Both the position numbers and the translations under genes were made by a program. A DNA stretch of 64,000 nucleotides from NCBI GenBank assembly GCA_963205195.1, contig CAUJHR010000022.1, positions 56,221 through 120,220 of the forward strand. The letters run 5' to 3'. Below the pieces are notes generated by a model that searched no databases, had not been told where the DNA came from, and was given only the letters and a program-made list of their open reading frames with translations. Positions 34,755 to 44,790 of the stretch are shown here, piece after piece. Numbering within the stretch: the first letter of the stretch is position 1; each line of letters opens with the position of its first letter. The DNA is from Pseudomonadota bacterium (GTDB taxonomy: Bacteria; Pseudomonadota; Alphaproteobacteria; Rickettsiales; SXRF01).

Positions 34755-35732
34755 TTATCTCAAATTTTTCTCATGCCAGCTATAGGCCGAGCTTATTATA
34801 CTATCTATATCGCCATAGCGGGGTTTGAAGCCCAATTCCTTACAAGCCGCTGTATTATCAGCAACAAGGCGCGCAGGGTCCCCAGCACGGCGGGGTTTGA
34901 AATTATGTGGAACCGGGTGGCCGAGTTTAGTGAAGCTGGCCAGTATATCTTGAATGGAATTTCCTATGCCATTGCCTAAATTGTAGGCGGCTGGCGGTTT
35001 GCCTGCCAGCAATGCCTCAAAAGCTAAAATATGTGCGCTGGCCAGATCCATCACATGTACGTAATCGCGTATCGCGGTGCCGTCAGGTGTTGGGTAATCA
35101 TTGCCATAAACATCAAGTGGTGGAGTTTTTCCCATTGCTGCAAAGCAGGCGCGTGGGATAAGGTGTGATTCTGGCTCGTGGCTTTCACCGATATCGCCGT
35201 CGAAAGATGCCCCGGCAGCGTTGAAATAGCGTAGCGCCATCCAAGCAGGCCCACCCGCAAAGTGAAAATCGGCCAGTAACTGCTCGAATAAGCGCTTTGA
35301 CCAGCCATATGGATTTTTAGGATTCTTAACATGCGACTCAGGGATTGGTACAGTTTCTGGTTCGCCGTATACTGCTGCGGTTGAAGAAAAGACAAATGCT
35401 TTTACGCCCGCTTTGCTTAAGGTTTGCAGGAAACCTAGTTTGCATGCGAAATTATTTTCGTAATATTTTAGAGGGTTGGCTACCGATTCCGCAACTTCTA
35501 TTGATCCTGCAAGATCTATTACCGCTTCGATATTATATTTGGCAACCGTTGCTGCTACTGCCTCGTTATCGGAAACATGGGCTTCCACTAGCGGCCCGAA
35601 TTTTACAAAATCGCGGTATCCCGTGCACAGGTTATCAAGCGTTACCGGCTGGTAGCCAGAGGCATCCAGTGTTTTGCAGACATGTGAACCGATATAGCCT
35701 GCACCGCCTACCACTAAGATCGATTTTTTCAT
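34755..35732 (-). CDS. galE: UDP-glucose 4-epimerase
   Basis: 325-residue short-chain NAD enzyme. VGGAGYIGSHV binds NAD, and SSTAAVYGEP with YGWSKRLFEQ gives the catalytic Ser and Tyr-x3-Lys. It supplies UDP-galactose for the adjacent polysaccharide genes. Its start overlaps the end of the upstream glycosyltransferase by 4 bases (ATGA). Confidence 0.95.
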   Translation of the reverse strand: MKKSILVVGGAGYIGSHVCKTLDASGYQPVTLDNLCTGYRDFVKFGPLVEAHVSDNEAVAATVAKYNIEAVIDLAGSIEVAESVANPLKYYENNFACKLGFLQTLSKAGVKAFVFSSTAAVYGEPETVPIPESHVKNPKNPYGWSKRLFEQLLADFHFAGGPAWMALRYFNAAGASFDGDIGESHEPESHLIPRACFAAMGKTPPLDVYGNDYPTPDGTAIRDYVHVMDLASAHILAFEALLAGKPPAAYNLGNGIGNSIQDILASFTKLGHPVPHNFKPRRAGDPARLVADNTAACKELGFKPRYGDIDSIISSAYSWHEKNLR

Positions 35733-36934
35733 GCCTGTTTCCTTATAGTTTCGTAATGTTTCAAATATCCGTCTACCATATTATCCACGCTTGAGTTATC
35801 TAAAAATACCCTGGTATGGTCAGGTAGGTTTACCAGAATGGATTTATCACCTACTGCCCTTATGATAGCATCGGCAAGCGACCTTGCATTCCCTGGTTCA
35901 AATAAAAGCCCGGTTTTTTCATGCTGGACAAACTCTGGTATCGCGCCAATATTGCTGCCGATCACACCCATACCATAAGCTGCCGCTTCCACTATTACCA
36001 CCGGCGCATTCTCATACCATAATGATGGGATAAGCAGCCAATCTGAATCCTTGAATATTTTATCTTTTTGCGCGCCGCTTATATAGCCCAGGTATTTTAT
36101 ACGCTTATCATTTGCTGCCAGGGTTTCAAATTTTTCAGCGTAATCTCCTTTTCCTGCTATCTGGAACTCAAAATTTAAATCAGGTGGTAATAGTTTTAAT
36201 GCCTCTAACAATACCTCGCAGCCTTTTTCGATGGTAAGGCGGGCGGCGAATATAAATTTTTTTGTCTGTGCTTCATCGTGCTTTTTTTCGATTTTTTCCG
36301 GGAGTATAATGCCGTTTCGCATAACTGCCGTGGATTTGGCGGCGAGTCCGGATTCTATATGTTTATTTATAAGGAATTGTGACGGGCTGCAGAACATGTC
36401 GATATCACGGGTAGTCCGTATATGCCACGTTTTGTATATACGGCATCCCAGCTGCGGATTTGTGCATATTTTCAGTGATTTTGTCAGCATCAGTGCACGG
36501 GGGCAGAGCAGATGGTAATCGTGCGCTGTGTGGATTACCGGAACGCCTGCCTGTTTTGCCTTGCGCCACAATACTGCAGACATACCATCTATCAGATGGG
36601 TATGCAGTATATCTGGCCTATGCTCAGTCAGGATTTTTTTAAACCTTGCCCCGGCATCGCCATTCCATGCATCGCGTAAATGCCATAGTGCTTTTTCATA
36701 ACCCTTGCGGTCACCGCGTTCCCAATGCCAATAAAGGTTTTTAGGGAAAAAACGTATTACCTCAACCCCATTCCTGATTTCTACAGGATATGGTTCATCA
36801 TTGGGCGAGCAAGTAGAAACAACTGTTACGCGGTTACCGCGCTCAACTAATTTTTCCGCAAGCATCGCCACTATTAATTCTGCTCCACCTGCCATAATTG
36901 GCGGGTAAATATTATTGGCTATTAAAACGTGCAT
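35729..36934 (-). CDS. GT4-family glycosyltransferase
   Basis: 401 residues with a GT-B fold. N-terminal NNIYPPIMAGGAELIVAMLAEKL and C-terminal PSLWYENAPVVIVEAAAYGMGVIGSNIGAIPE (the E-x7-E region) mark GT4. It adds a sugar to the growing repeat unit at the inner membrane. It is coupled by ATGA to galE. Confidence 0.92.
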   Translation of the reverse strand: MHVLIANNIYPPIMAGGAELIVAMLAEKLVERGNRVTVVSTCSPNDEPYPVEIRNGVEVIRFFPKNLYWHWERGDRKGYEKALWHLRDAWNGDAGARFKKILTEHRPDILHTHLIDGMSAVLWRKAKQAGVPVIHTAHDYHLLCPRALMLTKSLKICTNPQLGCRIYKTWHIRTTRDIDMFCSPSQFLINKHIESGLAAKSTAVMRNGIILPEKIEKKHDEAQTKKFIFAARLTIEKGCEVLLEALKLLPPDLNFEFQIAGKGDYAEKFETLAANDKRIKYLGYISGAQKDKIFKDSDWLLIPSLWYENAPVVIVEAAAYGMGVIGSNIGAIPEFVQHEKTGLLFEPGNARSLADAIIRAVGDKSILVNLPDHTRVFLDNSSVDNMVDGYLKHYETIRKQA

Positions 36935-36999
36935 CCAGAATTTCCGTTAATTTTTGGAATTTGTGCTTAAAGGGATTTATATCAAGAATCTATATAAAT

Positions 37000-38715
37000 T
37001 TAGCGCTGAACTTTATATAGTCTGTTATATATCCACATAGGAATATATAAGCGCCGTTTAACCATAACGGCCCCAACTACCTTACCGCCCAGCGATTCGA
37101 TCATGCGCTTTACTTCCCTTGCAACAGGTGCACGGGTATGCTCGGCTTCCACAACAAGCACACTGCCGCTGGCAAGTTTTGCAAGTGACTGGCCAACTTC
37201 ATTGCGAAGGAGGCCTGAGCTTGGGATAATCGTCCAGCTATTGTTATAACGGTTAGAAAATTCGAAATGCGCCTGGCCAAAATTACGCTGCAACTTCTCG
37301 GTATTAACCAGCAAAACATTCTTGCCCTGTTGGGTAGCCAATTCTGCCAGATCCTGTGCTATATCATCGGCTCCTTCGCCATCATAGCTACTGACAAACT
37401 GGATAATAGGCTGAGGTATATTGGCAAGTAGATGTTCAATATTATTATATAGCTGCATAAGCCCTTCTCGGCTTGGAAAACTGGTAAGAACCGGCAACTG
37501 CATAACTTTGGCAAGTTGTTTTGGGGTGCGGAAACTTTCATCAAAGATTTCACGGGCAAGTGCAACAAGGCCACCTAATATTATTCCGGCAAGAAGGGAA
37601 ATTACTACAGTTAGAAATTTGCGTGGTGTTGCCGGTTTCATAGGGATAGTTGGAGCATCAACTATAGAAATACTGGTAATTTTTTTCTCGCCCAAAGTTT
37701 CGTTGATACGTGCTTCTTCACTGCGGGCAAGATAATTTTTATAATTGGTTTCATTAACTTCGACCTGGCGGACCAAATCATTATAATGGTTGCGCTGTTC
37801 CTCTAGCTTAGCTATGCGCTTGTTTATACGCGCATTTTGGTCTGACAACGTGCCGCTTTTAGAAGCAGTAAGGTTTTCCTGACGCTCCTGCAACTGGCGG
37901 GCTGCTTCGGCGATTGATTTGCGTATAGCGACCATAGGAGGGCTGTCGGGACGGTAAGTGGTAAGCATTTCCGTTTCTTTGTCGCGTAACTCTTCAAGCT
38001 TGCCCTGTGCATCATCTACAGCCTGGAAAGCAACTGTAACAGCTGAACTCTTCTGTTTGAGCAATTCATTCAATTCTTCTTCTATAGAAGAAAGGCCAGC
38101 CCCTGATTTGAAAGCGCGCAATTCATTTTGTGACTTAGTGAGCTTATCCTGCGATTCTTTAACCTGCTGCATAAGGAAATTGGTTTGCGGCTTATTGAAT
38201 ATTTCAAGTTGGCGCTGGATAAAAATACTTTGCAGGTTGCTTACGATTTCAGCCGCAATTTCAGGACTTGTATTTAAGGCCTTAATATCAATAACATTGC
38301 TCTGGGGGCTGGATTTTATTATTAAATGCTTGTTTTGCATTTTGAAAATCGCAACTTCCATTGGAGAGTCTTTTGTTCCTACAATTTCTGTAAGCCCAGG
38401 GTAAATACGTTCAATTCCTATCTTGGTGATCACAGCTTTCAGCAAATCATGGCTTTGCAGGATATCAAGGTTGGATTGCATGATTTCACGGCGGTCTGCC
38501 TGTGTGACCGGTGTATTATCATTTGGGTTGTTTACCCTTGCATCGGCATCAGAGCCAAATTTCACCAGAACACTTCCAGTGGCCTGGTACATAGGAGTAG
38601 AAAAAATTATTACCAAAAGGCCAACGGATACTGTTGCCAAAACTATAAGGAAAAATACCTTAAACTGGCGGAAAAATGCTGCGATCAGGTCGCGTATGCC
38701 AAGTGAATCTTCCAT
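37000..38715 (-). CDS. Polysaccharide co-polymerase, Wzc/GumC-like, with a degenerate kinase domain
   Basis: 571 residues: N-terminal Wzz domain with a membrane helix at about 20-40, a long periplasmic coiled coil, a second membrane helix (PRKFLTVVISLLAGIILGGLVAL), then a BY-kinase-like cytoplasmic domain. The place of Walker A reads SYDGEGADDIAQ without the GK[ST], and no tyrosine cluster ends the protein, so kinase activity is unlikely. It controls chain length and contacts the Wza-like exporter encoded directly upstream, whose stop overlaps its start. Confidence 0.88.
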   Translation of the reverse strand: MEDSLGIRDLIAAFFRQFKVFFLIVLATVSVGLLVIIFSTPMYQATGSVLVKFGSDADARVNNPNDNTPVTQADRREIMQSNLDILQSHDLLKAVITKIGIERIYPGLTEIVGTKDSPMEVAIFKMQNKHLIIKSSPQSNVIDIKALNTSPEIAAEIVSNLQSIFIQRQLEIFNKPQTNFLMQQVKESQDKLTKSQNELRAFKSGAGLSSIEEELNELLKQKSSAVTVAFQAVDDAQGKLEELRDKETEMLTTYRPDSPPMVAIRKSIAEAARQLQERQENLTASKSGTLSDQNARINKRIAKLEEQRNHYNDLVRQVEVNETNYKNYLARSEEARINETLGEKKITSISIVDAPTIPMKPATPRKFLTVVISLLAGIILGGLVALAREIFDESFRTPKQLAKVMQLPVLTSFPSREGLMQLYNNIEHLLANIPQPIIQFVSSYDGEGADDIAQDLAELATQQGKNVLLVNTEKLQRNFGQAHFEFSNRYNNSWTIIPSSGLLRNEVGQSLAKLASGSVLVVEAEHTRAPVAREVKRMIESLGGKVVGAVMVKRRLYIPMWIYNRLYKVQR

Positions 38716-39452
38716 TATCTGTTAAAGTTGTTTTGTGGATTGATCTGATAAGAAAGCCCAAATGCGGCAGGCAGGAATTGCTGTACGTACTGCTGGAAGT
38801 ATAGATAAGCATCCCCGATATTGCTGCGCGGTACGAAAACCACATCATAAGCTGCTAATCTTACGTCGCTTGAAGGGTCTTTGCCAGATTCAGCATCAGC
38901 ATAATCGGTTGAATAAGCTACAGGCGCAGACCCATTTTTATGGCGTATAATAATTATGTCCTTGATACCGGCTGAGTTTTTCAGACCACCAGCGCGGGAT
39001 ATTGCCTGCATAAGGGTAAGGTTCGGACCTGCTGTTACGAATTCGCCAGGATTAACAACTTCCCCGGAAACATAAACACGGTTAGGTGCGAATGAGCGCA
39101 TTATCAAAGAAAGGCGCGGGTCGTTCAATTCCTTTTTATATTGCTGGGTGAGGGACTCCCGTATTTCTTTAACAGTATGGCCATATGCCATAATATCTTC
39201 AGCCATAGTAGTTGAGATCATTCCATCTGGCGGAACGATAACGGTTTCATTGAGCTCAGGGTTGAGGCGAACCTTAATATCAAGGGTATCGCCTACCTGC
39301 AGCAAATAAGGATCAGGCGGAGGTGCGTCCTTTATGTTCAAAACCGCTGTTTCTTTAGCGGCAGGCGGTAGATTGTCCGCAGTTGAACAGCCTGCAACAG
39401 TCAGGGTTGCGGTGCATAATAAAAAGAGCGAAATTGAGCTAAAATTTTTCAA
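38715..39452 (-). CDS. Polysaccharide export outer-membrane lipoprotein, Wza/GumB-like
   Basis: 245 residues from a TTG start at 39450-39452; a ggaaag Shine-Dalgarno-like sequence is about 8 bases upstream, and this start gives a proper lipoprotein signal ending LTVAGC. The frame is open further upstream, but that would bury the signal. Poly_export domain (YLLQVGDTLDIKV) and a SLBB-like domain (RVYVSGEVVNPGEF, LTLMQAISRAGG) follow. It forms the outer-membrane channel for the polymer. The 204-base gap to the divergent polymerase gene probably holds both promoters. Confidence 0.9.
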   Translation of the reverse strand: MKNFSSISLFLLCTATLTVAGCSTADNLPPAAKETAVLNIKDAPPPDPYLLQVGDTLDIKVRLNPELNETVIVPPDGMISTTMAEDIMAYGHTVKEIRESLTQQYKKELNDPRLSLIMRSFAPNRVYVSGEVVNPGEFVTAGPNLTLMQAISRAGGLKNSAGIKDIIIIRHKNGSAPVAYSTDYADAESGKDPSSDVRLAAYDVVFVPRSNIGDAYLYFQQYVQQFLPAAFGLSYQINPQNNFNR

Positions 39453-39656
39453 GTGATTGGCTTTCCATATTTTTATATATAGCTGTTCTGGTACTAATAT
39501 TTTTATCTTCGTGCAACTAAAATTTAGCCTAATATCTTGGAAAAGCGGAATATATGTGTGCAAACAATAGCTTGGCAAGCGGAGTATTTTGTGCTAACAA
39601 GCCTTATATTTTGCTGGCCAGATTTAGGCTTTAACAATTAACATATTGATAAATAT

Positions 39657-40880
39657 ATGAAAATCCTGATTTATTGCGGATTGGCAATTTATTTTGCCTT
39701 TTATTTGTTTGAAGGGCCGATTCGATATGGATTTAATATAATAGGTGCTGATTACCTTATTTTCATACGCGACCTTGTATTGGTTTCATTAATAATATTG
39801 CTAATATTAATTAAGCAATCTGATTATAAAATATCATATAAGCCCTTCTTGATATTCGCCATTATAATTTTTGTTCATGGCTTTGTAAGTTTCGTAAATT
39901 TAAGAAATAGCTTTATCATATTTTATTGCATAAAATTATTTTTTTCAGGCTTAGCTGGTGCCGTCCTGTCGCCTTATATAATCAACCCGCCTCATAAGGT
40001 TGTTAAAGCTGTTTTTATTTTGTGGATTATAACAATTGCAGGAGTATTCCTTGATAAATACTTCATTGAATATCCCTGGACAGGCCTGGCAACCACTATA
40101 GGCGATGTGCAGGTAGATATAAGCCATAACTGGGAGATATCAGGTGCAGATAAGAGGGCTGCCGGTTTTATGCGCTCATCAATTAATGTGGCGATAATAG
40201 TTCCTATGCTTGCGTTCATGTTAATGTTGAATGCAAGCTCCTTTGCTGCGCGTATGGGCATTATGGTAATGACAATGCTTACGGTATACTGGTCAACCCA
40301 GAAAGCTTCGATAATTGCATTTGCATTAGTAGGCTTGTTACTGATCGCTGCTTATAGACACAAGGCGGCTGCTCTTAAAATAGGTATAAGCTTTGGGCTT
40401 ATCTTAGCGGTTACCCTGCCTATTATATTGCCGCATTTTATAATGCCCAGTACAGAAGGTATGTTTAGTCTTAATACATTTTATATGAGGGTAGAAGAGA
40501 TGTGGCCGAAGGCCTGGAAGCTTATAGAAAGCAGGGAGCTTTTCCCTTTTGGCATCGGTCTTGGCGGTATCAGCGGTGCCCAGAGGTTCTATGACCAATA
40601 TGAAGCTAATGCAGCTGATAATATGTTTGTGTTCATGTATGCCTTTTTCGGTGTGCTTAGTTTTATTTATATAGGATGGCTATGGTGGGTATCAATGCGT
40701 GTTTCGAATAAGGGAGCGCCAGCTACTATTTACGCACTAAGTATTGTAATGTTTATATCTTTTTACGGGGTTGCACTTTCTATGCTTGAAGATCAGATGG
40801 TCACGTTATTTTTAGGTGCCGCTGCAGTATGGATTGCCAAAAATAAATCATCAGCAGCGGCGTTAAGCGATGCGCGATAA
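39657..40880 (+). CDS. O-antigen/exopolysaccharide polymerase-like membrane protein (Wzy-like)
   Basis: 407 residues with about 10-11 membrane segments and a large periplasmic loop around residues 240-300, containing RVEEMWPKAWKLIESRELFPFGIGLGGISG, which matches the Wzy_C/O-antigen ligase pattern. It is expected to polymerise repeat units at the outer face of the inner membrane. Its end overlaps the acyltransferase gene by 11 bases. Confidence 0.8.
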   Translation: MKILIYCGLAIYFAFYLFEGPIRYGFNIIGADYLIFIRDLVLVSLIILLILIKQSDYKISYKPFLIFAIIIFVHGFVSFVNLRNSFIIFYCIKLFFSGLAGAVLSPYIINPPHKVVKAVFILWIITIAGVFLDKYFIEYPWTGLATTIGDVQVDISHNWEISGADKRAAGFMRSSINVAIIVPMLAFMLMLNASSFAARMGIMVMTMLTVYWSTQKASIIAFALVGLLLIAAYRHKAAALKIGISFGLILAVTLPIILPHFIMPSTEGMFSLNTFYMRVEEMWPKAWKLIESRELFPFGIGLGGISGAQRFYDQYEANAADNMFVFMYAFFGVLSFIYIGWLWWVSMRVSNKGAPATIYALSIVMFISFYGVALSMLEDQMVTLFLGAAAVWIAKNKSSAAALSDAR

Positions 40881-41874
40881 TAATTTTACAATTATAAGGC
40901 TGATACTTGCTACCTTGGTAGTGTTCGGGCATTTTAAAGTTCTGCCGGGCTTATCCAAAGCTCACGGCATCTATGGATATGCTGATTTTGCTGTTGATGC
41001 TTTTTTCGTGGTAAGCGGCTTCCTGGTATATGGTAGTTTTGATAATTCACCAAAGGTAAAAGGTTTCTATATTAAGCGTTTTTTCAGGATTTACCCACTT
41101 TATTTTGTAATCGTAATTATGCAGGCGTTTGCTATGGCATTAATTATTGGCAGCGATATAAAATATTATGATGTCATTAAATATATTGCCAGCAACCTTG
41201 TCTTCCTTAATTTTATATCTCCTGATATTGGCGGTGTTCTGGCTGGTCAAAATAATATTGCTATAAACCCCAGCCTTTGGACACTTAAAATAGAAGTGAT
41301 GTTTTACCTTATAGTTCCTGTTATATGGTATTTTATAAAACGTATAGGTGTAATAACTATTCCGTTGATTTATATAGCTTCAACAATTTTTGCAATTACT
41401 GCAATAAATTATGGCCATGAAACTTTGGCAAAACAACTTCCGGGGCAATTGCGGTTTTTTATAATCGGCATCGCATTTTATATATACCGCAATAAATTCA
41501 TGCTGCCTAAGCCAGTAGCTTTTTTAACTGCGGCGCTGCTATTTGTGGCTTGCTCTCTCCGCTACACTTATCCATTAACGCCTATATATCCAATTTTGGT
41601 AGGAAGCCTTGTGTTTATTTGCGTATTACGCCTGCCAGTTATAAAAATGAAGCTTGATATGTCATATGGTGTGTATCTTATTCATGCACCTTTAATTCAG
41701 CTTGCTTTGCTGCTTGGCGTTTTTCAAGATAATATCGGGTTTTTGTGTATGCTTGTGGTGCTGGTTTATATATTTGCATTCTATGTAGAGAAAATAATTG
41801 AAATACCGATGGTTACCTATGGCAAGAAATTGTCTGAACGCTATTCACCCACTAAAAATATTCAGACCGTATGA
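40870..41874 (+). CDS. Acyltransferase 3 family membrane protein (OafA-like)
   Basis: 334 residues with about ten membrane segments. FTIIRLILATLVVFGH carries the conserved N-terminal Arg and His, followed by DAFFVVSGFLVYGS and FYIKRFFRIYP. The family O-acetylates or otherwise acylates polysaccharides. It is coupled at both ends (11-base overlap upstream, ATGA downstream), so the polymer is probably acetylated. Confidence 0.9.
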   Translation: MRDNNFTIIRLILATLVVFGHFKVLPGLSKAHGIYGYADFAVDAFFVVSGFLVYGSFDNSPKVKGFYIKRFFRIYPLYFVIVIMQAFAMALIIGSDIKYYDVIKYIASNLVFLNFISPDIGGVLAGQNNIAINPSLWTLKIEVMFYLIVPVIWYFIKRIGVITIPLIYIASTIFAITAINYGHETLAKQLPGQLRFFIIGIAFYIYRNKFMLPKPVAFLTAALLFVACSLRYTYPLTPIYPILVGSLVFICVLRLPVIKMKLDMSYGVYLIHAPLIQLALLLGVFQDNIGFLCMLVVLVYIFAFYVEKIIEIPMVTYGKKLSERYSPTKNIQTV

Positions 41875-43091
41875 AAAATCCAACTATTATATTATTAAAT
41901 GATTATTGCCATATTAATGGCGGGGCAAGTAAAGTTGCTATCGATGAAGCTTGCGGCCTAGCTTCAATTGGTATGAATGTAATTTTTATTGGTGCTTGCG
42001 GGCCAATTTGTCCTGAATTGCAAAATGCAAAACTGAAAGTTATATGCCTGGGGCAAACTGAGCTGATAAATGCTGGAAAAAATCCTTTTGTCATGCTTCA
42101 GGGCTTATGGAATTTTAAAGCATGTGCCAAGATGAGGTCCCTGCTTAAAAATATGGACAGGAAAAACACAATAATACATTTGCATGGCTATACCAAAGCA
42201 CTTACTACCAGCCCGGTGCGTATGGCAAATAAGCTTGGCTTTAAAGTGGTTTGCACACTGCATGATTTTTTTGTCGCCTGCCCGAACGGGGCATTGTTTG
42301 ATTATGTAAAATGCAAGCCTTGCCCTAAGCGCGCTATGTCTTTTGACTGTATCAAAACGCAATGTGACAAGCGGCATTATCTCCATAAGCTATATAGGGT
42401 GGTGAGAACATTCATCCAAAAAAAGTTCGGAGATTTGCCAAAGGGAGTAAAGGATTATATTACGCTATCGAAACAATCTGCTGTTTTGTTGCGGCCATAT
42501 CTTCCTATGGATTCTAATTTCCATCCATTGGAAAACCCTATTGATATACCAAAAGACAATCCTGTTAACGTAAGTGCCAATAAATCCGTTGTTGCTGTCG
42601 GCAGGCTGGATGCTGAAAAGGGAATAGAAATATTGCTCGAAGCTGCAAAGCAAGCAGGTGTTTCACTGACATTGGTAGGGGATGGACCTTTACGGCCACT
42701 TGCTGAATCCTATGATTTTTGCAAAGTAACCGGATGGGTCTCGCCTGCACAAGTTATAGAAGAACTATCACAAGCAAGGGCATTGGTTTTTCCAAGCCTA
42801 TGGTATGAAACTTATGGCCTGGTAGTTGCTGAAGCAGCCGCCCGCGGTGTCGCTGCAATAGTAAGCGATGTTTGTGCGGCTTCCGAGAGAGTTTTAGATG
42901 GAAAAACAGGTTGGCATATGCGCTCTGGAGATGTTTCTGATCTTGCGCGTTGTCTGGGTATCACTAAAGACGATGAAGCTATAGCAAAGGCGGGGGCAGA
43001 GGCTTATTCCCTATTTTGGTCATCCCCGCCAATAAAGGCTGCCCATACACAGGGTTTGCTCAATATTTATAGAAAAATCATGGGCTTATGA
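41871..43091 (+). CDS. GT4-family glycosyltransferase
   Basis: 406 residues with a GT-B fold. LLNDYCHINGGASKVAIDEA starts the acceptor domain, and VGRLDAEKGIEILLEA and PSLWYETYGLVVAEAAARGVA form the donor domain. A cysteine-rich insert (VKCKPCPKRAMSFDCIKTQC) between the domains resembles a zinc-binding loop seen in some GT4 proteins. Its start overlaps the acyltransferase stop. Confidence 0.92.
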   Translation: MKNPTIILLNDYCHINGGASKVAIDEACGLASIGMNVIFIGACGPICPELQNAKLKVICLGQTELINAGKNPFVMLQGLWNFKACAKMRSLLKNMDRKNTIIHLHGYTKALTTSPVRMANKLGFKVVCTLHDFFVACPNGALFDYVKCKPCPKRAMSFDCIKTQCDKRHYLHKLYRVVRTFIQKKFGDLPKGVKDYITLSKQSAVLLRPYLPMDSNFHPLENPIDIPKDNPVNVSANKSVVAVGRLDAEKGIEILLEAAKQAGVSLTLVGDGPLRPLAESYDFCKVTGWVSPAQVIEELSQARALVFPSLWYETYGLVVAEAAARGVAAIVSDVCAASERVLDGKTGWHMRSGDVSDLARCLGITKDDEAIAKAGAEAYSLFWSSPPIKAAHTQGLLNIYRKIMGL

Positions 43092-43164
43092 ATGGTGGCC
43101 GGAATGGTGTGTTGTGATAAATTAGTAAGCATTTGGTAAGTATATTGTGCTATTCTAGGCCATA

Positions 43165-44118
43165 ATGGAAAAAATAGCGTTATTTGATACCAGCATTGAT
43201 TCCGATAATTTAGGCGATTTGATCATTATGGATGCAGTTATAAAGCATCTTCGGGAAATGTTTCCGCAGGATAGTTTTATAAATATACCTACCCATAATT
43301 TCTTAAATAAAAAAAATCGCGATGAAATTAGGGAATGCAAGCGTGGTTTTGTAGGAGGCACAAATTTACTGTGTGCCAATTGGATGTTGTTTCCGCAATG
43401 GAAAATCAATTTACTTGATACATTCCTGATACCAAGCCCAATACTTATGGGTGTAGGGTGGCAATATTACCAACGCTCCACCGATTTCCTGACAGCTATT
43501 TTCCTTCGCCAGCTACTATCTAAAAATTACATACATTCAGTACGTGACAGCTATACAGAGAAGCGGCTTAAATCTATTGGAATTAATAATGTAATAAATA
43601 CGGCCTGTCCAACAATGTGGGAATTGACGCCTAAGCATTGCGAAAAAATTCCTGCCGGAAAAGCTAAAAATGCAATTACGACAATTACATTTTACAGAAA
43701 AGATTTTGAGGCTGATAAAAAATGGATGAAAACAATAATTGATAATTATGAGAAAATATATTTCTGGGGCCAGATGGATGGCGATGAGCAATATTTGAAA
43801 TCTATGGACTTAGGTAAAGATATAGAAATATTAGAACCTAGCTTAATGGCTTATGACAATGCGCTTTCTAACATTGATGCTGATTTTATAGGTACTCGCC
43901 TGCATGGTGGTATAAGGGCAATACAGCATAAAAAAAGAGCCCTTGTAATTGAAATTGATAACCGTGCTGCAGAAATAGCAAAAGACACGGGCCTGCCTAC
44001 CGTAAAACGCGATGACATAAATGGAATTACGGGCTGGATATATGGAAATGCGCCATTAAAAATAGTGTTGCCCGAAGAAAATATCGCCAGCTGGAAAGCT
44101 CAATTCAAAGATACATAA
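43165..44118 (+). CDS. Polysaccharide pyruvyl transferase family protein
   Basis: 317 residues. N-terminal DNLGDLIIMDAVIKHL and C-terminal DFIGTRLHGGIRAIQHKKRALVIEIDNRA are the family hallmarks (CsaB/WcaK group). It transfers pyruvate from PEP to a sugar as a ketal, giving an acidic polymer. Last gene of the plus-strand polysaccharide block; the gap after it (44119-44225) shows only a Shine-Dalgarno for the next gene. Confidence 0.88.
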   Translation: MEKIALFDTSIDSDNLGDLIIMDAVIKHLREMFPQDSFINIPTHNFLNKKNRDEIRECKRGFVGGTNLLCANWMLFPQWKINLLDTFLIPSPILMGVGWQYYQRSTDFLTAIFLRQLLSKNYIHSVRDSYTEKRLKSIGINNVINTACPTMWELTPKHCEKIPAGKAKNAITTITFYRKDFEADKKWMKTIIDNYEKIYFWGQMDGDEQYLKSMDLGKDIEILEPSLMAYDNALSNIDADFIGTRLHGGIRAIQHKKRALVIEIDNRAAEIAKDTGLPTVKRDDINGITGWIYGNAPLKIVLPEENIASWKAQFKDT

Positions 44119-44225
44119 TCTATCATTTATGAAAACCTTATTTATCCATGTTCAATGATAGTGGAATACTTACGGTAAGTGCGGAATTATTAAGCTCCTG
44201 ACAGCAAGTAAAAAAGGAGTATGTT

Positions 44226-44765
44226 ATGAAACAGGCACAGAAATTTAAAGTTACTGAATATAACAAAGTTAATAACGTAAACCCAGATGATCCTAATGTA
44301 CGTGACCCTGAGCATGCCCATGAATTAGGCGGCGCTCTTGGTATGACAGTCGGCGGTGTCGTTGGCGGTATAGCGGCAGGGATGGCGGCTGGTGCTGCAA
44401 TGGGCGGAGTAGCCGGGCCAGTAGGCGCTGTTGCCGGGGCTGCGCTTGGCGGTGCCATAGGCGGTACTGCTGGTGAAGCTATTGCCCGTGATGTAAACCC
44501 AACAGTTGAAGAACAGTATTGGGAAAATAATTATAAGTCGCGTCCTTATGCAACTGATAATTTTGATTTCGAAAGCTTCCGTCCAGCATATCGGGCTGGG
44601 ATAGAAGGCTATGCAAAAAGCCCAGAGCAGAGTTTTGAAAGCCTTGAGCCTTCAATAAAAAACAACTGGAATATATCTAAGGGTAATTCACAGCTTGAAT
44701 GGGATCAGGCACGTGAAGCCGCTCGTGATGCTTTCGGACGTCTTTCTGATAAAAATAAAGTATAA
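44226..44765 (+). CDS. Glycine-zipper protein of unknown function
   Basis: 179 residues. Residues about 38-90 are a long Gly/Ala zipper (GGVVGGIAAGMAAGAAMGG and on), which can insert in or across a membrane. The hydrophilic C-terminus has YWENNYKSRPY and FRPAYRAGIEGY, a motif repeated in many small proteobacterial stress proteins. There is no cleaved signal. A strong aaaaaggag Shine-Dalgarno precedes it. A hairpin at 44791 probably ends its transcript. Confidence 0.75.
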   Translation: MKQAQKFKVTEYNKVNNVNPDDPNVRDPEHAHELGGALGMTVGGVVGGIAAGMAAGAAMGGVAGPVGAVAGAALGGAIGGTAGEAIARDVNPTVEEQYWENNYKSRPYATDNFDFESFRPAYRAGIEGYAKSPEQSFESLEPSIKNNWNISKGNSQLEWDQAREAARDAFGRLSDKNKV

Positions 44766-44790
44766 CCTATAGTTATATATTTGAAATTAT

